This document shows, one piece after another, positions 43,428 through 51,644 of a DNA stretch of 64,000 nt. The notes beneath the pieces were generated by a model. It had not been told where the DNA came from, did not search any database, and saw only the letters and a list, made by a program, of their open reading frames with translations. Source of the DNA: Bacillota bacterium (GTDB lineage: Bacteria; Bacillota; Clostridia; Christensenellales; CAG-138). Positions within the stretch are counted from its first letter, which is position 1, and the number at the start of each line of letters is the position of its first letter. The position numbers and the translations under genes are program-made. The stretch spans positions 1 to 64,000 of the forward strand of contig JAEYCM010000037.1 in the NCBI GenBank assembly GCA_023455425.1, read 5' to 3'.

Positions 43428-45005
43428 CTATTTCTCAGGAACGGCTTTCTTACGAAGTATCCAATAACGTTGGTTAAAAAATGGGGAGTTTTGGGTCCTA
43501 TCTCGCCCTTGGTCAACTCGATATGGCATGCCGATATCCGCAAAGTAGGAATTGATGGTCTTTACCTGATATCCGCCTTTTAGCGGACACAGGACTTCCT
43601 TTTTAAGAATCGATAAGAATTCTGATTTCTTATTTTTGTATAGTCTTACTTCCAAATATTGATCTAACAGAGTTGCTTCTAATGACATGGCGGTGCAGCG
43701 TTTTTCTAGGGACTCAAAGTCCTTAGAAAAAATTTTCATGAGCTTACACAACATTTGGAGATGCCCGAATTCGGTACTAAGTGCGTTTATTGCCTCTCCA
43801 ATTTCAATATCCCGCCGATACCGAAACTCTTTTGCTTTGTTAACCTCGTAGAGACATAATCCGTTTTTTACACCCACGGTGTAAAGCATGGCATTAAGAT
43901 TTTTTCGCCCATAAGCACTACAGAACTGATCGACCCCATTATTATAAAAATAATCCACCGGTTCAAGCATTCGTTTAGCCGCCTCCCCCCTGGTCTTTAT
44001 AGACGGTTGCCTTATCCGCCGTACATACAAATTAGGCGGCGTTTCGCCTGCCGTTACCCGGCGTCGGCCGACAGATTGGATTATTGCATCAAAATCGTAC
44101 AGATCGATGATGATATGTTTGAGGCTCGGGTCACATATGTTGATGCCGTTTTCCAGGCTTGTTGTAGCGAACAAAATTTGCTTTTCGAATTTCTCATTCT
44201 TTTCGATCTGCTCTCTTGTTTCCTGGTCGCTCAATTTCCCATATTTCTTATTTTCTTTTGAACAGACGAAGGTGGAGTTTTGGGGAAACAGCTTGTGTAA
44301 TTCCAACATTTGGTCAATACTGCTACCGAAGTAGATTACCTTTTCGTCTTTGGGCAAGCTAAATAAAAGCTTTTGGATAGCATCTTGGTTTCGCCAGTAG
44401 AAGCATTCACCAAAAACGTACGGCCGCGTGATATAATAGCAGTAGCTTAGTTTACTTGGACAGTATTTTTCGAAATACTGTTCGAGGCCAAAAGATGTTG
44501 CCGACATGAAAAGCACGATAGATTGATCTGTTTTATCGGTCAGATAATTTAATACCACGTCCGTGCTGTCCGCGAACGCTGCGTCTCTTAGAAAGTAGTG
44601 GCACTCGTCAGCCACGATAACATCATATTGGTACACTCCTGCGCTGCTATCTGCGAGTATTTGGAGTAATGCTTGGTAGTTCATGATCTCAACGAGGTCG
44701 TCAGTCTCTTGCCCGTATAATGACAATAACTGGTCCCTAAGCACAGAACGGTTTGTCAGGAGAAGTATGCGCTTCCTGGGCGGCAGATCTTGTGTTTTTT
44801 CTTTGAGCCATTGGTAGAGGGTATGCAGTATGAAGTGAGTTTTGCCCGCACCCGTGTTTGCGTTAATCAAGATTTTGTCGCCCGGTCGCCATTGGTTTAT
44901 CATGTCGAGTGTAATGATATTTTTAATGAATTCGCCGTCTTCTAAGATGTGCCGGTATATCTGTTTTTCATTGATTGGAGTAGAAATGTTCAGCTTGTCT
45001 TCCAC
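43428..45005 (-). CDS. SF2 DEAD/DEAH-like helicase paired with the polymerase
   Basis: The 525-residue ATPase shows Walker A NANTGAGKT (48-56), DECH (133-136), SAT (168-170), motif V TTSLENGINI (281-290) and motif VI QSVGRRR (310-316). About 200 unassigned C-terminal residues follow. The start is GTG at 45005 behind AGAGAGGTG. The arrangement helicase then polymerase suggests that it opens or remodels nucleic acid for the polymerase or replicates the element. Its closest named relatives are phage/plasmid helicases. Confidence 0.88.
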   Translation of the reverse strand: MEDKLNISTPINEKQIYRHILEDGEFIKNIITLDMINQWRPGDKILINANTGAGKTHFILHTLYQWLKEKTQDLPPRKRILLLTNRSVLRDQLLSLYGQETDDLVEIMNYQALLQILADSSAGVYQYDVIVADECHYFLRDAAFADSTDVVLNYLTDKTDQSIVLFMSATSFGLEQYFEKYCPSKLSYCYYITRPYVFGECFYWRNQDAIQKLLFSLPKDEKVIYFGSSIDQMLELHKLFPQNSTFVCSKENKKYGKLSDQETREQIEKNEKFEKQILFATTSLENGINICDPSLKHIIIDLYDFDAIIQSVGRRRVTAGETPPNLYVRRIRQPSIKTRGEAAKRMLEPVDYFYNNGVDQFCSAYGRKNLNAMLYTVGVKNGLCLYEVNKAKEFRYRRDIEIGEAINALSTEFGHLQMLCKLMKIFSKDFESLEKRCTAMSLEATLLDQYLEVRLYKNKKSEFLSILKKEVLCPLKGGYQVKTINSYFADIGMPYRVDQGRDRTQNSPFFNQRYWILRKKAVPEK

Positions 45006-45225
45006 GTAGTCACCTCTCTGCGGGAGACACAGAACATGCTCCCGGCCCAGGATGTTTGTAGGTAAAGTAAATAAATCTCACGCTCCTTAAAAGATAATTT
45101 AGATAAATTTTAAATTTGGGTAAAAAAAACAGAAATACGAGGCAGCACACAAGCGAATGCGCATGTTGCTTCCCATCCACGCTACGGCAGGATATTCTTA
45201 TGGCAGATTTGTCAAAAGGCCAATT

Positions 45226-45410
45226 GAGCCGACCCGGTCGGCTCAAAACTTGGACGCTCATTATGAGCGTCCAAATGGATACGCCGAATTTTCGGCTGAT
45301 GTATTACAACGGCTGAGCCGTACTGTTCGGTTCAAATACGGTTCCGAGCGACATTTTGCCGCTCCAAACATTGCACCCATACGGTCAAACGGCGTATAGG
45401 GGTACGGACC
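45226..45410. other. Palindrome cluster upstream of the helicase-polymerase operon
   Basis: Six consecutive inverted repeats in 185 bases: GAGCCGACC/GGTCGGCTC (45226-45244), TTGGACGCTCAT/ATGAGCGTCCAA (45250-45274), GCCGAA/TTCGGC (45283-45296), ACGGCT/AGCCGT (45309-45321), GAGCG/CGCTC (45346-45364) and CCxATACG/CGTATxGG (about 45376-45401). Gaps are only 5-24 bases. This is the form of a replication or transfer origin, a recombination site, or a large structured RNA. No gene is supported. Confidence 0.7.
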
Positions 45411-45545
45411 GGCACAAAGGCGGATGGGGCTCCTGAATTTGTATGTCCAAATGATATAATACGCTCATAGGGTTCACCTGTCAAAAAGGTGTGGAGTGGA
45501 CCAAATCTTACGAGGGGATAGGAGGATCAATCGAGCTTTGAAGCA

Positions 45546-45707
45546 ATGTTCAAAAATATAGAAGATATTCTTTTTTGCGAATTAGAGGAGTTTCCAGGTA
45601 TGGAGTTTATACCGACCGAATACGGGGTGAGAATACTGTGCCATTTAAATAGGAGCGATGAAACTGGTGGACAAAATGTCCGCCAGTTCAGGAAAAGAAA
45701 CATCTAA
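45546..45707 (+). CDS. Possible small protein (53 aa)
   Basis: The frame starts MFKNIEDILFCELEEFPGM and ends in QFRKRNI. A TATAAT box lies at 45455-45460, but no good -35 is seen and the nearest GGAGG (45520-45524) is 21 bases before the ATG. It overlaps a hairpin. Support is weak. Confidence 0.3.
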   Translation: MFKNIEDILFCELEEFPGMEFIPTEYGVRILCHLNRSDETGGQNVRQFRKRNI

Positions 45708-45897
45708 TACGATAATGGGCATTCTTGCCCTACGCAGGAAATATTAATTTGCCTTGGGCGGACACTTTGTCTGTCTAAATATTTGGACCGATATGTTCAG
45801 ATCTAATCTTTGTAGTTACCCGAGTCGTATTGTTCGGTTCAACATTTAGGCGCTGATTATCAGCGCCTTGTTGTTTTGGCGACAATTATTTTCGCCA
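45662..45897. other. Second hairpin cluster
   Basis: AACTGGTGGACA/TGTCCGCCAGTT (45662-45688), GGGCA/TGCCC (45717-45730), AGGCGCTGA/TCAGCGCCT (45848-45868) and TGGCGA/TCGCCA (45877-45897). The last two lie 80-130 bases after the stop of the Ig-domain gene on the minus strand and could end that transcript. The stretch 45708-45976 has no gene. Confidence 0.55.
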
Positions 45898-45976
45898 TAA
45901 ATTGACGGACATTCCTGGCAACAATACTGTCACGTAGAAGCAGACTTTTCAGAAGCAGTACTGACTAGAGTCAGAA

Positions 45977-47095
45977 CTAAAACATTGAACGAATTTCCAG
46001 AGTTAGCGAGGTGTTGTATTCTCCTGTAGTATCGGTCAATATAATTATAAACGTCGAATCAATAAGGTCATCTGCGTTTTCGTCAACGGCCACAGATGCT
46101 TTTAGACCGTCTATCGAAACGATGTGTATTTTGCCAGCTTGTGAAGGTGTCAATCCAAGCGACCAAACAGGGGAGACGGTATTATCTACATTACCAACCG
46201 CATCATAAAACACAGCCGTCAAAGATTTTGCTGCCCCTCCGACCCGCACATAGGCCGTACCCGTAATCTCGCAATGCAAAGGTGTCTCGGCAACAACCGA
46301 TATATTTGTCGTAGCCGTTACATCGTGCTCAACCCATCGGGCGCTAATAGTCACGTTACCGGCAGCTATGAACGCTACAGCGCCATCCTGCGTAATGGTT
46401 GCGATGTTCGGATCTCCGCTATCCCATTCGATTGTAGCGTTGGTTATGGGCCCCTCGCTGCATGTGGCCAAGGCCGTAAGCGTCGCTGTATCGCCCATAC
46501 CGTATTCGGCGTTCGCATTAATGGCCAGTGAATAGGCAGTAGGGGCGGCAGAGGCAGATTCACGCTTAATGAAAATGTGTACAATGCCAGACTTATTATA
46601 TTTGTTGACTACTTCATAATTGCCGCCTAAAGCAACAAACTTACTGTTGACTTCTATACTATCTGCCAGTGGACATTGTTCTGATATTAGTTCGATATTG
46701 CCATTAATAACATCAACCATGCTCCCAGTATCGGGATTAGGGTTTAGCAGGTCATAGGCATAGCAGGGCAGACGCAGTTCTTTTTGCTCGGAATATGTTT
46801 CAATGATCATATTGGTTTCAAGCATATCTGATCTACGATAAACATCATTTTCATCAGTTTCGCGGTTGAGGACCAGAAATACTTTATTTCGAAAGCTGAT
46901 TAATTCCCCTTCATAGATTAGCTCATCCTTCAGGTAGTAAATAGAAACATTATTATTGGTTTGGTTGGTATCTTTGTTGCGCCGGAAAAAGCATTCCCGT
47001 GGCTCACCAGTCCAGTAGTCATAGATTGTTTTTCTCTCACGCTGCAACGACTGCGCAAATTGTTCCGCAACGACGTTATAAATTTGTTCGCTCAT
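45977..47095 (-). CDS. Phage-like protein with Ig-like domains (372 aa)
   Basis: The first 170 residues (SIYYLKDELIYEGELISFRNKVFLVLNRETDEND, DVYRRSDMLETNMIIE) look like a phage head-closure or neck protein. From about 185 there are two bacterial Ig-like repeats (ATLTALATCSEGPITNATIEWDSGDPNIATITQDGAVAFIAAGNVTISA, a BIG2-type strand pattern; then a second ending at 370). No signal peptide, so it is likely a virion-type surface display rather than a secreted adhesin. It starts three bases after the upstream gene's stop. Confidence 0.7.
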   Translation of the reverse strand: MSEQIYNVVAEQFAQSLQRERKTIYDYWTGEPRECFFRRNKDTNQTNNNVSIYYLKDELIYEGELISFRNKVFLVLNRETDENDVYRRSDMLETNMIIETYSEQKELRLPCYAYDLLNPNPDTGSMVDVINGNIELISEQCPLADSIEVNSKFVALGGNYEVVNKYNKSGIVHIFIKRESASAAPTAYSLAINANAEYGMGDTATLTALATCSEGPITNATIEWDSGDPNIATITQDGAVAFIAAGNVTISARWVEHDVTATTNISVVAETPLHCEITGTAYVRVGGAAKSLTAVFYDAVGNVDNTVSPVWSLGLTPSQAGKIHIVSIDGLKASVAVDENADDLIDSTFIIILTDTTGEYNTSLTLEIRSMF

Positions 47096-47098
47096 ATA

Positions 47099-47479
47099 TT
47101 ATCCCTTAAACAAAAAGGTTATCATGCTTTTATTTAGATCTTCCTCGACGGAATCGGATAGGGCAAGGATCTTTTTGTCCAAGTTGTTCAAGCGTCGCTC
47201 CAGATACTGATACGCCTGAGAGGTTGTCGCAAACTCGGTCTCAACCGTTCGAAATAGGTCGATATCGTTGGTGAGAGATTCAAGTATATCTCGAACCGTT
47301 TGCAACAGTTTCTTATAATCCGTGTTCTTATTATAAGTTGCATTGGGCTCAAGTCCATTTTCGCGCAAGTACATTTCGTAAACACTGGATTCGTAATATA
47401 GCTTGTTGTTAAGTTCAATTTGTAGCCGAGCTAAGTTGCTTACGCCAGAATCGCTTTCGGTAGGGTAATAGTTACTCAT
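47099..47479 (-). CDS. Coiled-coil hypothetical protein (126 aa)
   Basis: MSNYYPTESDSGVSNLARL start, then two long helices (YKKLLQTVRDILESLTNDIDLFRTVETEF; YLERRLNNLDKKILALSDSVEEDLNKSM). Soluble. It is directly upstream of the phage-like Ig protein (gap 3 bases), so it may be part of the same particle-related module. AGGC AAAAAATG gives a weak site. Confidence 0.65.
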   Translation of the reverse strand: MSNYYPTESDSGVSNLARLQIELNNKLYYESSVYEMYLRENGLEPNATYNKNTDYKKLLQTVRDILESLTNDIDLFRTVETEFATTSQAYQYLERRLNNLDKKILALSDSVEEDLNKSMITFLFKG

Positions 47480-47555
47480 TTTTTGCCTCCATATTTAATA
47501 ATAAAGCCATCCCTGCATTAGGGATGGCATGGGTGAGAAAGCCATTATAGCTTAA

Positions 47556-47759
47556 TCATAATAAATGATTAAATTCGCTTATCACATCAGTTTTTAACTT
47601 CTCCAATTCCAGTATTTCGTCCATAATCACAAATTCTCTTGGCTTTTCTTTCAATTCAGGGTTATCTTCGGGAGGATGCATATCCAGCAGTCTAAAATAC
47701 TTGTTTACGCGTTCTTTGTTTGTATGTCCCGCAGATTGTTCCAGGATAAATGCACGCAT
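47556..47759 (-). CDS. Small hypothetical protein (67 aa)
   Basis: MRAFILEQSAGHTNKERVNKYFRLLDMHPPEDNPE, then a helical, charged tail. Its ATG follows the stop of the 32-aa gene directly (TAG-ATG), so translation is probably coupled. No known domain. Confidence 0.6.
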   Translation of the reverse strand: MRAFILEQSAGHTNKERVNKYFRLLDMHPPEDNPELKEKPREFVIMDEILELEKLKTDVISEFNHLL

Positions 47760-47858
47760 CTATTCTCTCTTGATTGGATGTAATTCGGATTTATAAACAC
47801 TGATCTTATCATCAATGAACCGAAGCATTTCTTCAATATCTTCTTTAGTTGGAGACAT
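47760..47858 (-). CDS. Very small protein (32 aa)
   Basis: MSPTKEDIEEMLRFIDDKIS start, helical and acidic. ATG 47858 has GGAGG seven bases upstream (47867-47871); a second ATG two codons earlier touches the site. It abuts the 67-aa gene. Its site overlaps the 3' end of the zinc-ribbon gene at 47861. Confidence 0.6.
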   Translation of the reverse strand: MSPTKEDIEEMLRFIDDKISVYKSELHPIKRE

Positions 47859-47860
47859 GA

Positions 47861-49141
47861 TCATACCTCCTTGTTCTGATCCGAATCAGATTTAGCAATA
47901 TCAGAATAAGAAACTGATATCACCCCATCCATCACATAGGATATTTCTATAATTGAGTGATTAGTTACCCATTTCCCCCCCAGATAACCGGGGTCCTCAT
48001 ACTCTCCGTATCTTTCTCTGTATTTGTTAAGCAACATCATAGTTTTAGTTTGGTTAGCATCACTGCCTAAAAATAAAACTGATGCAGATACGAGAGTTTG
48101 ATCATTCTCATCAAAGGTATATGTGACGTAGGTATCTGCATTTTCAAACCCCAAATTATCGTTGACAATATAACTCAGCTTGTTCGGATCATCCTCGTCT
48201 TGCTCATCAAATGTCTCTGAATTCTTAACCTCATCCTTGGTCATTCCCCATTTTGTATTGCGAAAATAATCCAAGTCATTAATAACCGGGGGAGTGGTGC
48301 TCTCCCGCTCCGGGATCTGCGTTTCCAATAAGCTAAATACCTCTAAGAACGAGCTTACTTTTGCGTTTTTATTTTGCGTAAACGTTGTGTAGCTGCCTGT
48401 AGGGTTGACGGCCAGATCGGTTAAGCTCTTATAAGAGCCATAGAGAGTATTGACAGTTGCATAGCATTCTTTAAACTCGTCTATTGGATTCTGTAGTTCT
48501 TTAAGTGTGTTTGCTACCTCGGCTTGATTTTTCTCAATATTCGAGGTCTGATCCATGAAATCCGGGTCCTTGAATAGGTTATATAATGCATCATTAAAGT
48601 CACTAACAAACCATAAATTATCGGTCATTGTATACTTATCGGTTTCGGCGTCACGTTCCTCATGAATTGCATTATTCCATACCTTGGCAGTCAAATTACA
48701 TACAGATTCCGCTTCACTAGCGCCATTAAGCATCGAATAACGAATTAAATGGAGTTTATCAATATAATCGTTCTTTGCATAGATTCGCGACTCTTCGGCC
48801 CGCGCAGTAGAATCTTTATATTCGCCTAAAGCTAAAAATGCTTCTTGCGCATTCCCATATTTCCCTTCAGTGAATAATGCTTGCGCCTCCTTATAAGCGG
48901 TACCCTGATCAACTGACTTTTTAATGAATATGCCACCGCCAATAAGTAAGGCCAGCCCAAGCACTGAAGCCCCTATTATAATGGCGGCTCTCTTTTTGGG
49001 CATAAATGATGGTTTAGTAGGAGGCGTTTCAGGCTTGGATGCCTCCTGCTCAGTTGCCTCAAAGGGATAGCCGCAATGCGGGCACGCCTTTACCCTATTA
49101 GATATCTCCCTGCCGCATTCAGGACAATTGATGAGTGCCAT
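47861..49141 (-). CDS. Zinc-ribbon, membrane-anchored protein (426 aa)
   Basis: The N-terminus is a Cys4 zinc ribbon (INCPECGREISNRVKACPHCGYPFE, residues 4-28), then a Pro/Thr linker, a basic KKR and one membrane helix (about 53-75, AAIIIGASVLGLALLIGGGIFI), then an outside domain with a TPR-like block (AYKEAQALFTEGKYGNAQEAFLALGEYKDST) and a C-terminal domain (NTKWGMTKDEVKNSE...). This layout is common in Bacillota mobile and core genomes with unknown role. ATG 49141 follows AAGGAGAGAAC; an extra 14 codons upstream lack a site. Confidence 0.8.
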   Translation of the reverse strand: MALINCPECGREISNRVKACPHCGYPFEATEQEASKPETPPTKPSFMPKKRAAIIIGASVLGLALLIGGGIFIKKSVDQGTAYKEAQALFTEGKYGNAQEAFLALGEYKDSTARAEESRIYAKNDYIDKLHLIRYSMLNGASEAESVCNLTAKVWNNAIHEERDAETDKYTMTDNLWFVSDFNDALYNLFKDPDFMDQTSNIEKNQAEVANTLKELQNPIDEFKECYATVNTLYGSYKSLTDLAVNPTGSYTTFTQNKNAKVSSFLEVFSLLETQIPERESTTPPVINDLDYFRNTKWGMTKDEVKNSETFDEQDEDDPNKLSYIVNDNLGFENADTYVTYTFDENDQTLVSASVLFLGSDANQTKTMMLLNKYRERYGEYEDPGYLGGKWVTNHSIIEISYVMDGVISVSYSDIAKSDSDQNKEV

Positions 49142-49169
49142 AATAGGTTCTCTCCTTAACTCGTAATAT

Positions 49170-49559
49170 TCAATTTTCACCATATTGGGAAAGCAATTCT
49201 TTTTTGATCTTCAGATAAAGCTTTATTTGATTCTCGATTTGCACCAAGTATTCGTTCGGTAAATTGTAAACCCAATCCAAAATTTCGGTTGATATATGTA
49301 GAGGAGCACAACGCTTCTTAACATCCTTGAAGAGGAAAACTATTGTTCCCTTTTCGGGTTCTGATAGTGTATCATATGGCTTCTCCGCGAGGGATATAAG
49401 TTCATAATATCGATCCCAAGCCCTGAAATCTATGTCATGAATTGTTTCATCTGGATTTTCTGGCCCCAGAATCAAGCGAAATATATCGGTTTCGTATGGC
49501 ATCGCGCCTATTCGAAGAAAGTTACTCTTGATTTTTTCAATGTCAACACGCTCTTCCAT
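49170..49559 (-). CDS. Hypothetical protein (129 aa)
   Basis: MEERVDIEKIKSNFLRIGAMPYETDIFRLIL start; soluble, helical, ends EIKKELLSQYGEN-like. ATG 49559 has GAGGTG ten bases upstream; the longer frame begins five codons before. It is the first gene of the leftward set. No domain recognised. Confidence 0.65.
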   Translation of the reverse strand: MEERVDIEKIKSNFLRIGAMPYETDIFRLILGPENPDETIHDIDFRAWDRYYELISLAEKPYDTLSEPEKGTIVFLFKDVKKRCAPLHISTEILDWVYNLPNEYLVQIENQIKLYLKIKKELLSQYGEN

Positions 49560-49892
49560 ACAATAGCACCTCATGCATATTATAGCACATTTTGTATGGA
49601 AATGATGTATACTGCACTACATTGTCACCTAGAATTGGTTCCACATTGACCCTAAAACTAATATTACTAGTAATGTCATAAAACTGGAACCAAAATCTCA
49701 TCAGCGAACTGTTGTGAAAGTCATCAAGGCATATTGCTTACTCAAAAAAGAGCAACCAATAAATCCGAAGAAGTGCGTATCAGTAGCTGGCGGGAATTAT
49801 TCCCATCAGGCCACTCCACATATAGTCAAAGCTACTATACTTAGCTTTTGACAAATGCGCCGTGTCATGTCCGCTTAGTCATACGGATGCAA

Positions 49893-50163
49893 TACTAACT
49901 TTCTAACTGAAATAATCATTGACTTTCTACGCCAACCAGACACTAACTTTTTGTAGGGTGGGATGAAACGTCCCATTTCTGTTGAACCAGAAATAACTTT
50001 ACCGACTTTTAGGTATGGAATGTACCAACTTATGTACTGTAAACGGATTAGCGACTTTTATATATTAAAATGTGGGGATCAGGCCATCCGCAGGGGATGG
50101 TACTAACTTTTGATAGAGACGGAAATCCTAGTATTATACAGCAAATCGACTTACTAACTTTTG
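49893..50163 (+). repeat. Iteron-like TACTAACTTTTG repeats spaced about 50 bp
   Basis: Copies of TACTAACTTTTG or close variants start at 49893, 49941 (C first), 49990 (TAACTTT), 50001 (ACCGACTTTT), 50048 (TAGCGACTTTTA), 50101 and 50152. The stronger ones fall about every 48-57 bases. The stretch 49575-50217 has no gene. Such phased repeats suit an initiator, recombinase or ParB-type binding array; the serine recombinase and ParB-like genes follow. Confidence 0.55.
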
Positions 50164-50348
50164 GTGTAAGCAAAATTGAGATATTGTGAGAGAATAATTC
50201 AAATTATATTATGCTAATTGAGTATGAATTTAGGGTTTCTACAGGTTCCAAAAGTAAAAAATAAACGTGTTTTGGCCTTTCATGAAACTAATAGACACCT
50301 TTTCTTGGCTAAAACCAGCTATCAAGAGCAGCATCAAAAAGTATACTC

Positions 50349-50470
50349 TTTGATACCACACAGAAATAGTATCAAAACTAGTATCAAAATGCCTGATTTA
50401 GATATTTCAAGAATATTCTTTGAGCGTGTTGACATTTTGAGACTTTCAGGCTACATTGATGGTATCAAAA
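50349..50470. promoter_or_regulatory. Recombinase leader with GTATCAAAA boxes
   Basis: GTATCAAAA occurs at 50369-50377, 50381-50389 and 50462-50470, with an inverted TTTGATAC at 50349-50356. The boxes flank the start of the serine recombinase and may be its own binding (res or operator) sites. Confidence 0.45.
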
Positions 50471-50491
50471 ATTCGAAAGGGGATTTTGAGA

Positions 50492-51130
50492 ATGGCAGTG
50501 TACGGATACCATCGTACAAGTACGATAGACCAACACCTAGATAGAGGTGTTACGGCTATCAGGGAATATTGCAAAATGAATGGATTAGCATTAAAAGAAC
50601 TCTTCACTGATCAACAGACAGGCAAGAATTTCGACAGACCCGATTATCAGGCAATGAAGCGAATAGCGGGGAGTGGTGATGTAATAATCCTTTCCGAACT
50701 GGATAGATTGGGTCGTAATAAGGAGAATACGCTACAAGAGCTGCGGCATTATAAAGATGTTGGTGTTAGGGTTATGATTCTTGAAATTCCCACGACGTTA
50801 ATTGACTACTCAAAAATGGGTGATGATTTGGCCTCCATGATCATGCAGACTGTAAATAATATGCTCATTGAGATGTACGCAACTTTTGCGCATGCAGAAA
50901 TGCAGAAAAGGGAAAAGCGTCAGCGTGAGGGGATAGCCGCCATGAAGCAACGGGGCGAATGGGATAGATACGGCAGGCCGGAGGCCATCGAATACAGCGT
51001 ATTCAGCCGGGCATATGAAAAGGTCCTTGCAGGGCAGCTAAAGCCGTTTGAGTGCATGCGCCAGCTAGGCATGACAAAGCCTACATTTTATAGATACAAA
51101 AAGCGATATGACGCAAATTGCACGCAATAA
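50492..51130 (+). CDS. Serine recombinase (resolvase/invertase family)
   Basis: The 212-residue protein has the resolvase catalytic domain: AVYGYHRTSTIDQ with the nucleophilic serine in RTST (about residue 10), then SELDRLGRN and the dimer helix region (MIMQTVNNMLIEMYATFAHAEMQKREKRQREG), and a C-terminal HTH (GMTKPTFYRYKKRY). It may resolve multimers or invert DNA in the element. ATG 50492 follows AAAGGGGA; the frame from 50456 is less likely. A terminator follows. Confidence 0.9.
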   Translation: MAVYGYHRTSTIDQHLDRGVTAIREYCKMNGLALKELFTDQQTGKNFDRPDYQAMKRIAGSGDVIILSELDRLGRNKENTLQELRHYKDVGVRVMILEIPTTLIDYSKMGDDLASMIMQTVNNMLIEMYATFAHAEMQKREKRQREGIAAMKQRGEWDRYGRPEAIEYSVFSRAYEKVLAGQLKPFECMRQLGMTKPTFYRYKKRYDANCTQ

Positions 51131-51134
51131 AAAA

Positions 51135-51160
51135 GCCGGGCGTATGCCCGGCATTCTTTG
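51135..51160 (+). terminator. Terminator after the serine recombinase
   Basis: GCCGGGC / GCCCGGC stem with a GTAT loop followed by ATTCTTTGTTTTT; T-rich in both directions, so it may also end the leftward XRE gene. Confidence 0.8.
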
Positions 51161-51167
51161 TTTTTGG

Positions 51168-51386
51168 CTATTCGGCTTTCTGATCATCAGGTATATATTC
51201 CATGATATCGCCCGGTTGTGCATCCAGGGCGGCACAAATTTTACTTAGCGTATCGGTTTTTACTACTTCATCTTTGGCCAATCGTGCCATAATGGAGGCT
51301 GTTATTCCCGCCTTTTCTTGTAGCTCGTATTTCTTCATGTTCCTATCCAATAGTAGATGGAACAATTTTTTGTAGCTGATCGCCAT
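51168..51386 (-). CDS. XRE-type repressor (72 aa)
   Basis: A compact HTH: AISYKKLFHLLLDRNMKKYELQEKAGITASIMARLAKDEVVKTDTLSKICAALD, with the turn at about residues 19-40. ATG 51386 follows GGAGGG; the upstream 27 codons are not needed. It is divergent from the ParB-like gene. The spacer 51470-51510 has repeated AGCGCTATATTAGCGCTATAATAATAGCG boxes, probable operators. Confidence 0.85.
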   Translation of the reverse strand: MAISYKKLFHLLLDRNMKKYELQEKAGITASIMARLAKDEVVKTDTLSKICAALDAQPGDIMEYIPDDQKAE

Positions 51387-51469
51387 GTGCCCGCCCTCCT
51401 TTTCTATTGCCATTATACGGGGAAAATCGCGATAACGCAACATTAATAGCGAATACAAGAAAAACATTG

Positions 51470-51512
51470 CGCAAGCGCTATATTAGCGCTATAATAATAG
51501 CGTAGTCGTTAT
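51470..51512. promoter_or_regulatory. Repeated AGCGCTAT boxes between divergent genes
   Basis: CAAGCGCTATATTAGCGCTATAATAATAGCG shows two AGCGCTAT boxes (about 51473-51480 and 51485-51492) and a third partial box, with TATAAT overlapping. This is the likely operator-promoter of the XRE / ParB-like pair. Confidence 0.5.
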
Positions 51513-51644
51513 ATTATTGGCGCGTACGGTATTGCGCAAGGCCCCGCGCACCGACCAAAGCACAACGGAGCCTTGCAGTTACCACCACAAGGGCGGCAAG
51601 TCCATTATAGCCGCCCGACCGTAAAAAGGAAAGGAGCGTTTATC

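Noticed and set aside
45116..45316. Open frame of 66 codons within the palindrome cluster
   Set aside because: No ribosome-binding site, and the frame runs straight through perfect palindromes; the reverse frames there look the same.
50218..50544. Frame of 108 codons before the serine recombinase
   Set aside because: It covers the GTATCAAAA boxes and overlaps the recombinase start by 50 bases; composition looks like an AT-rich leader, not coding.
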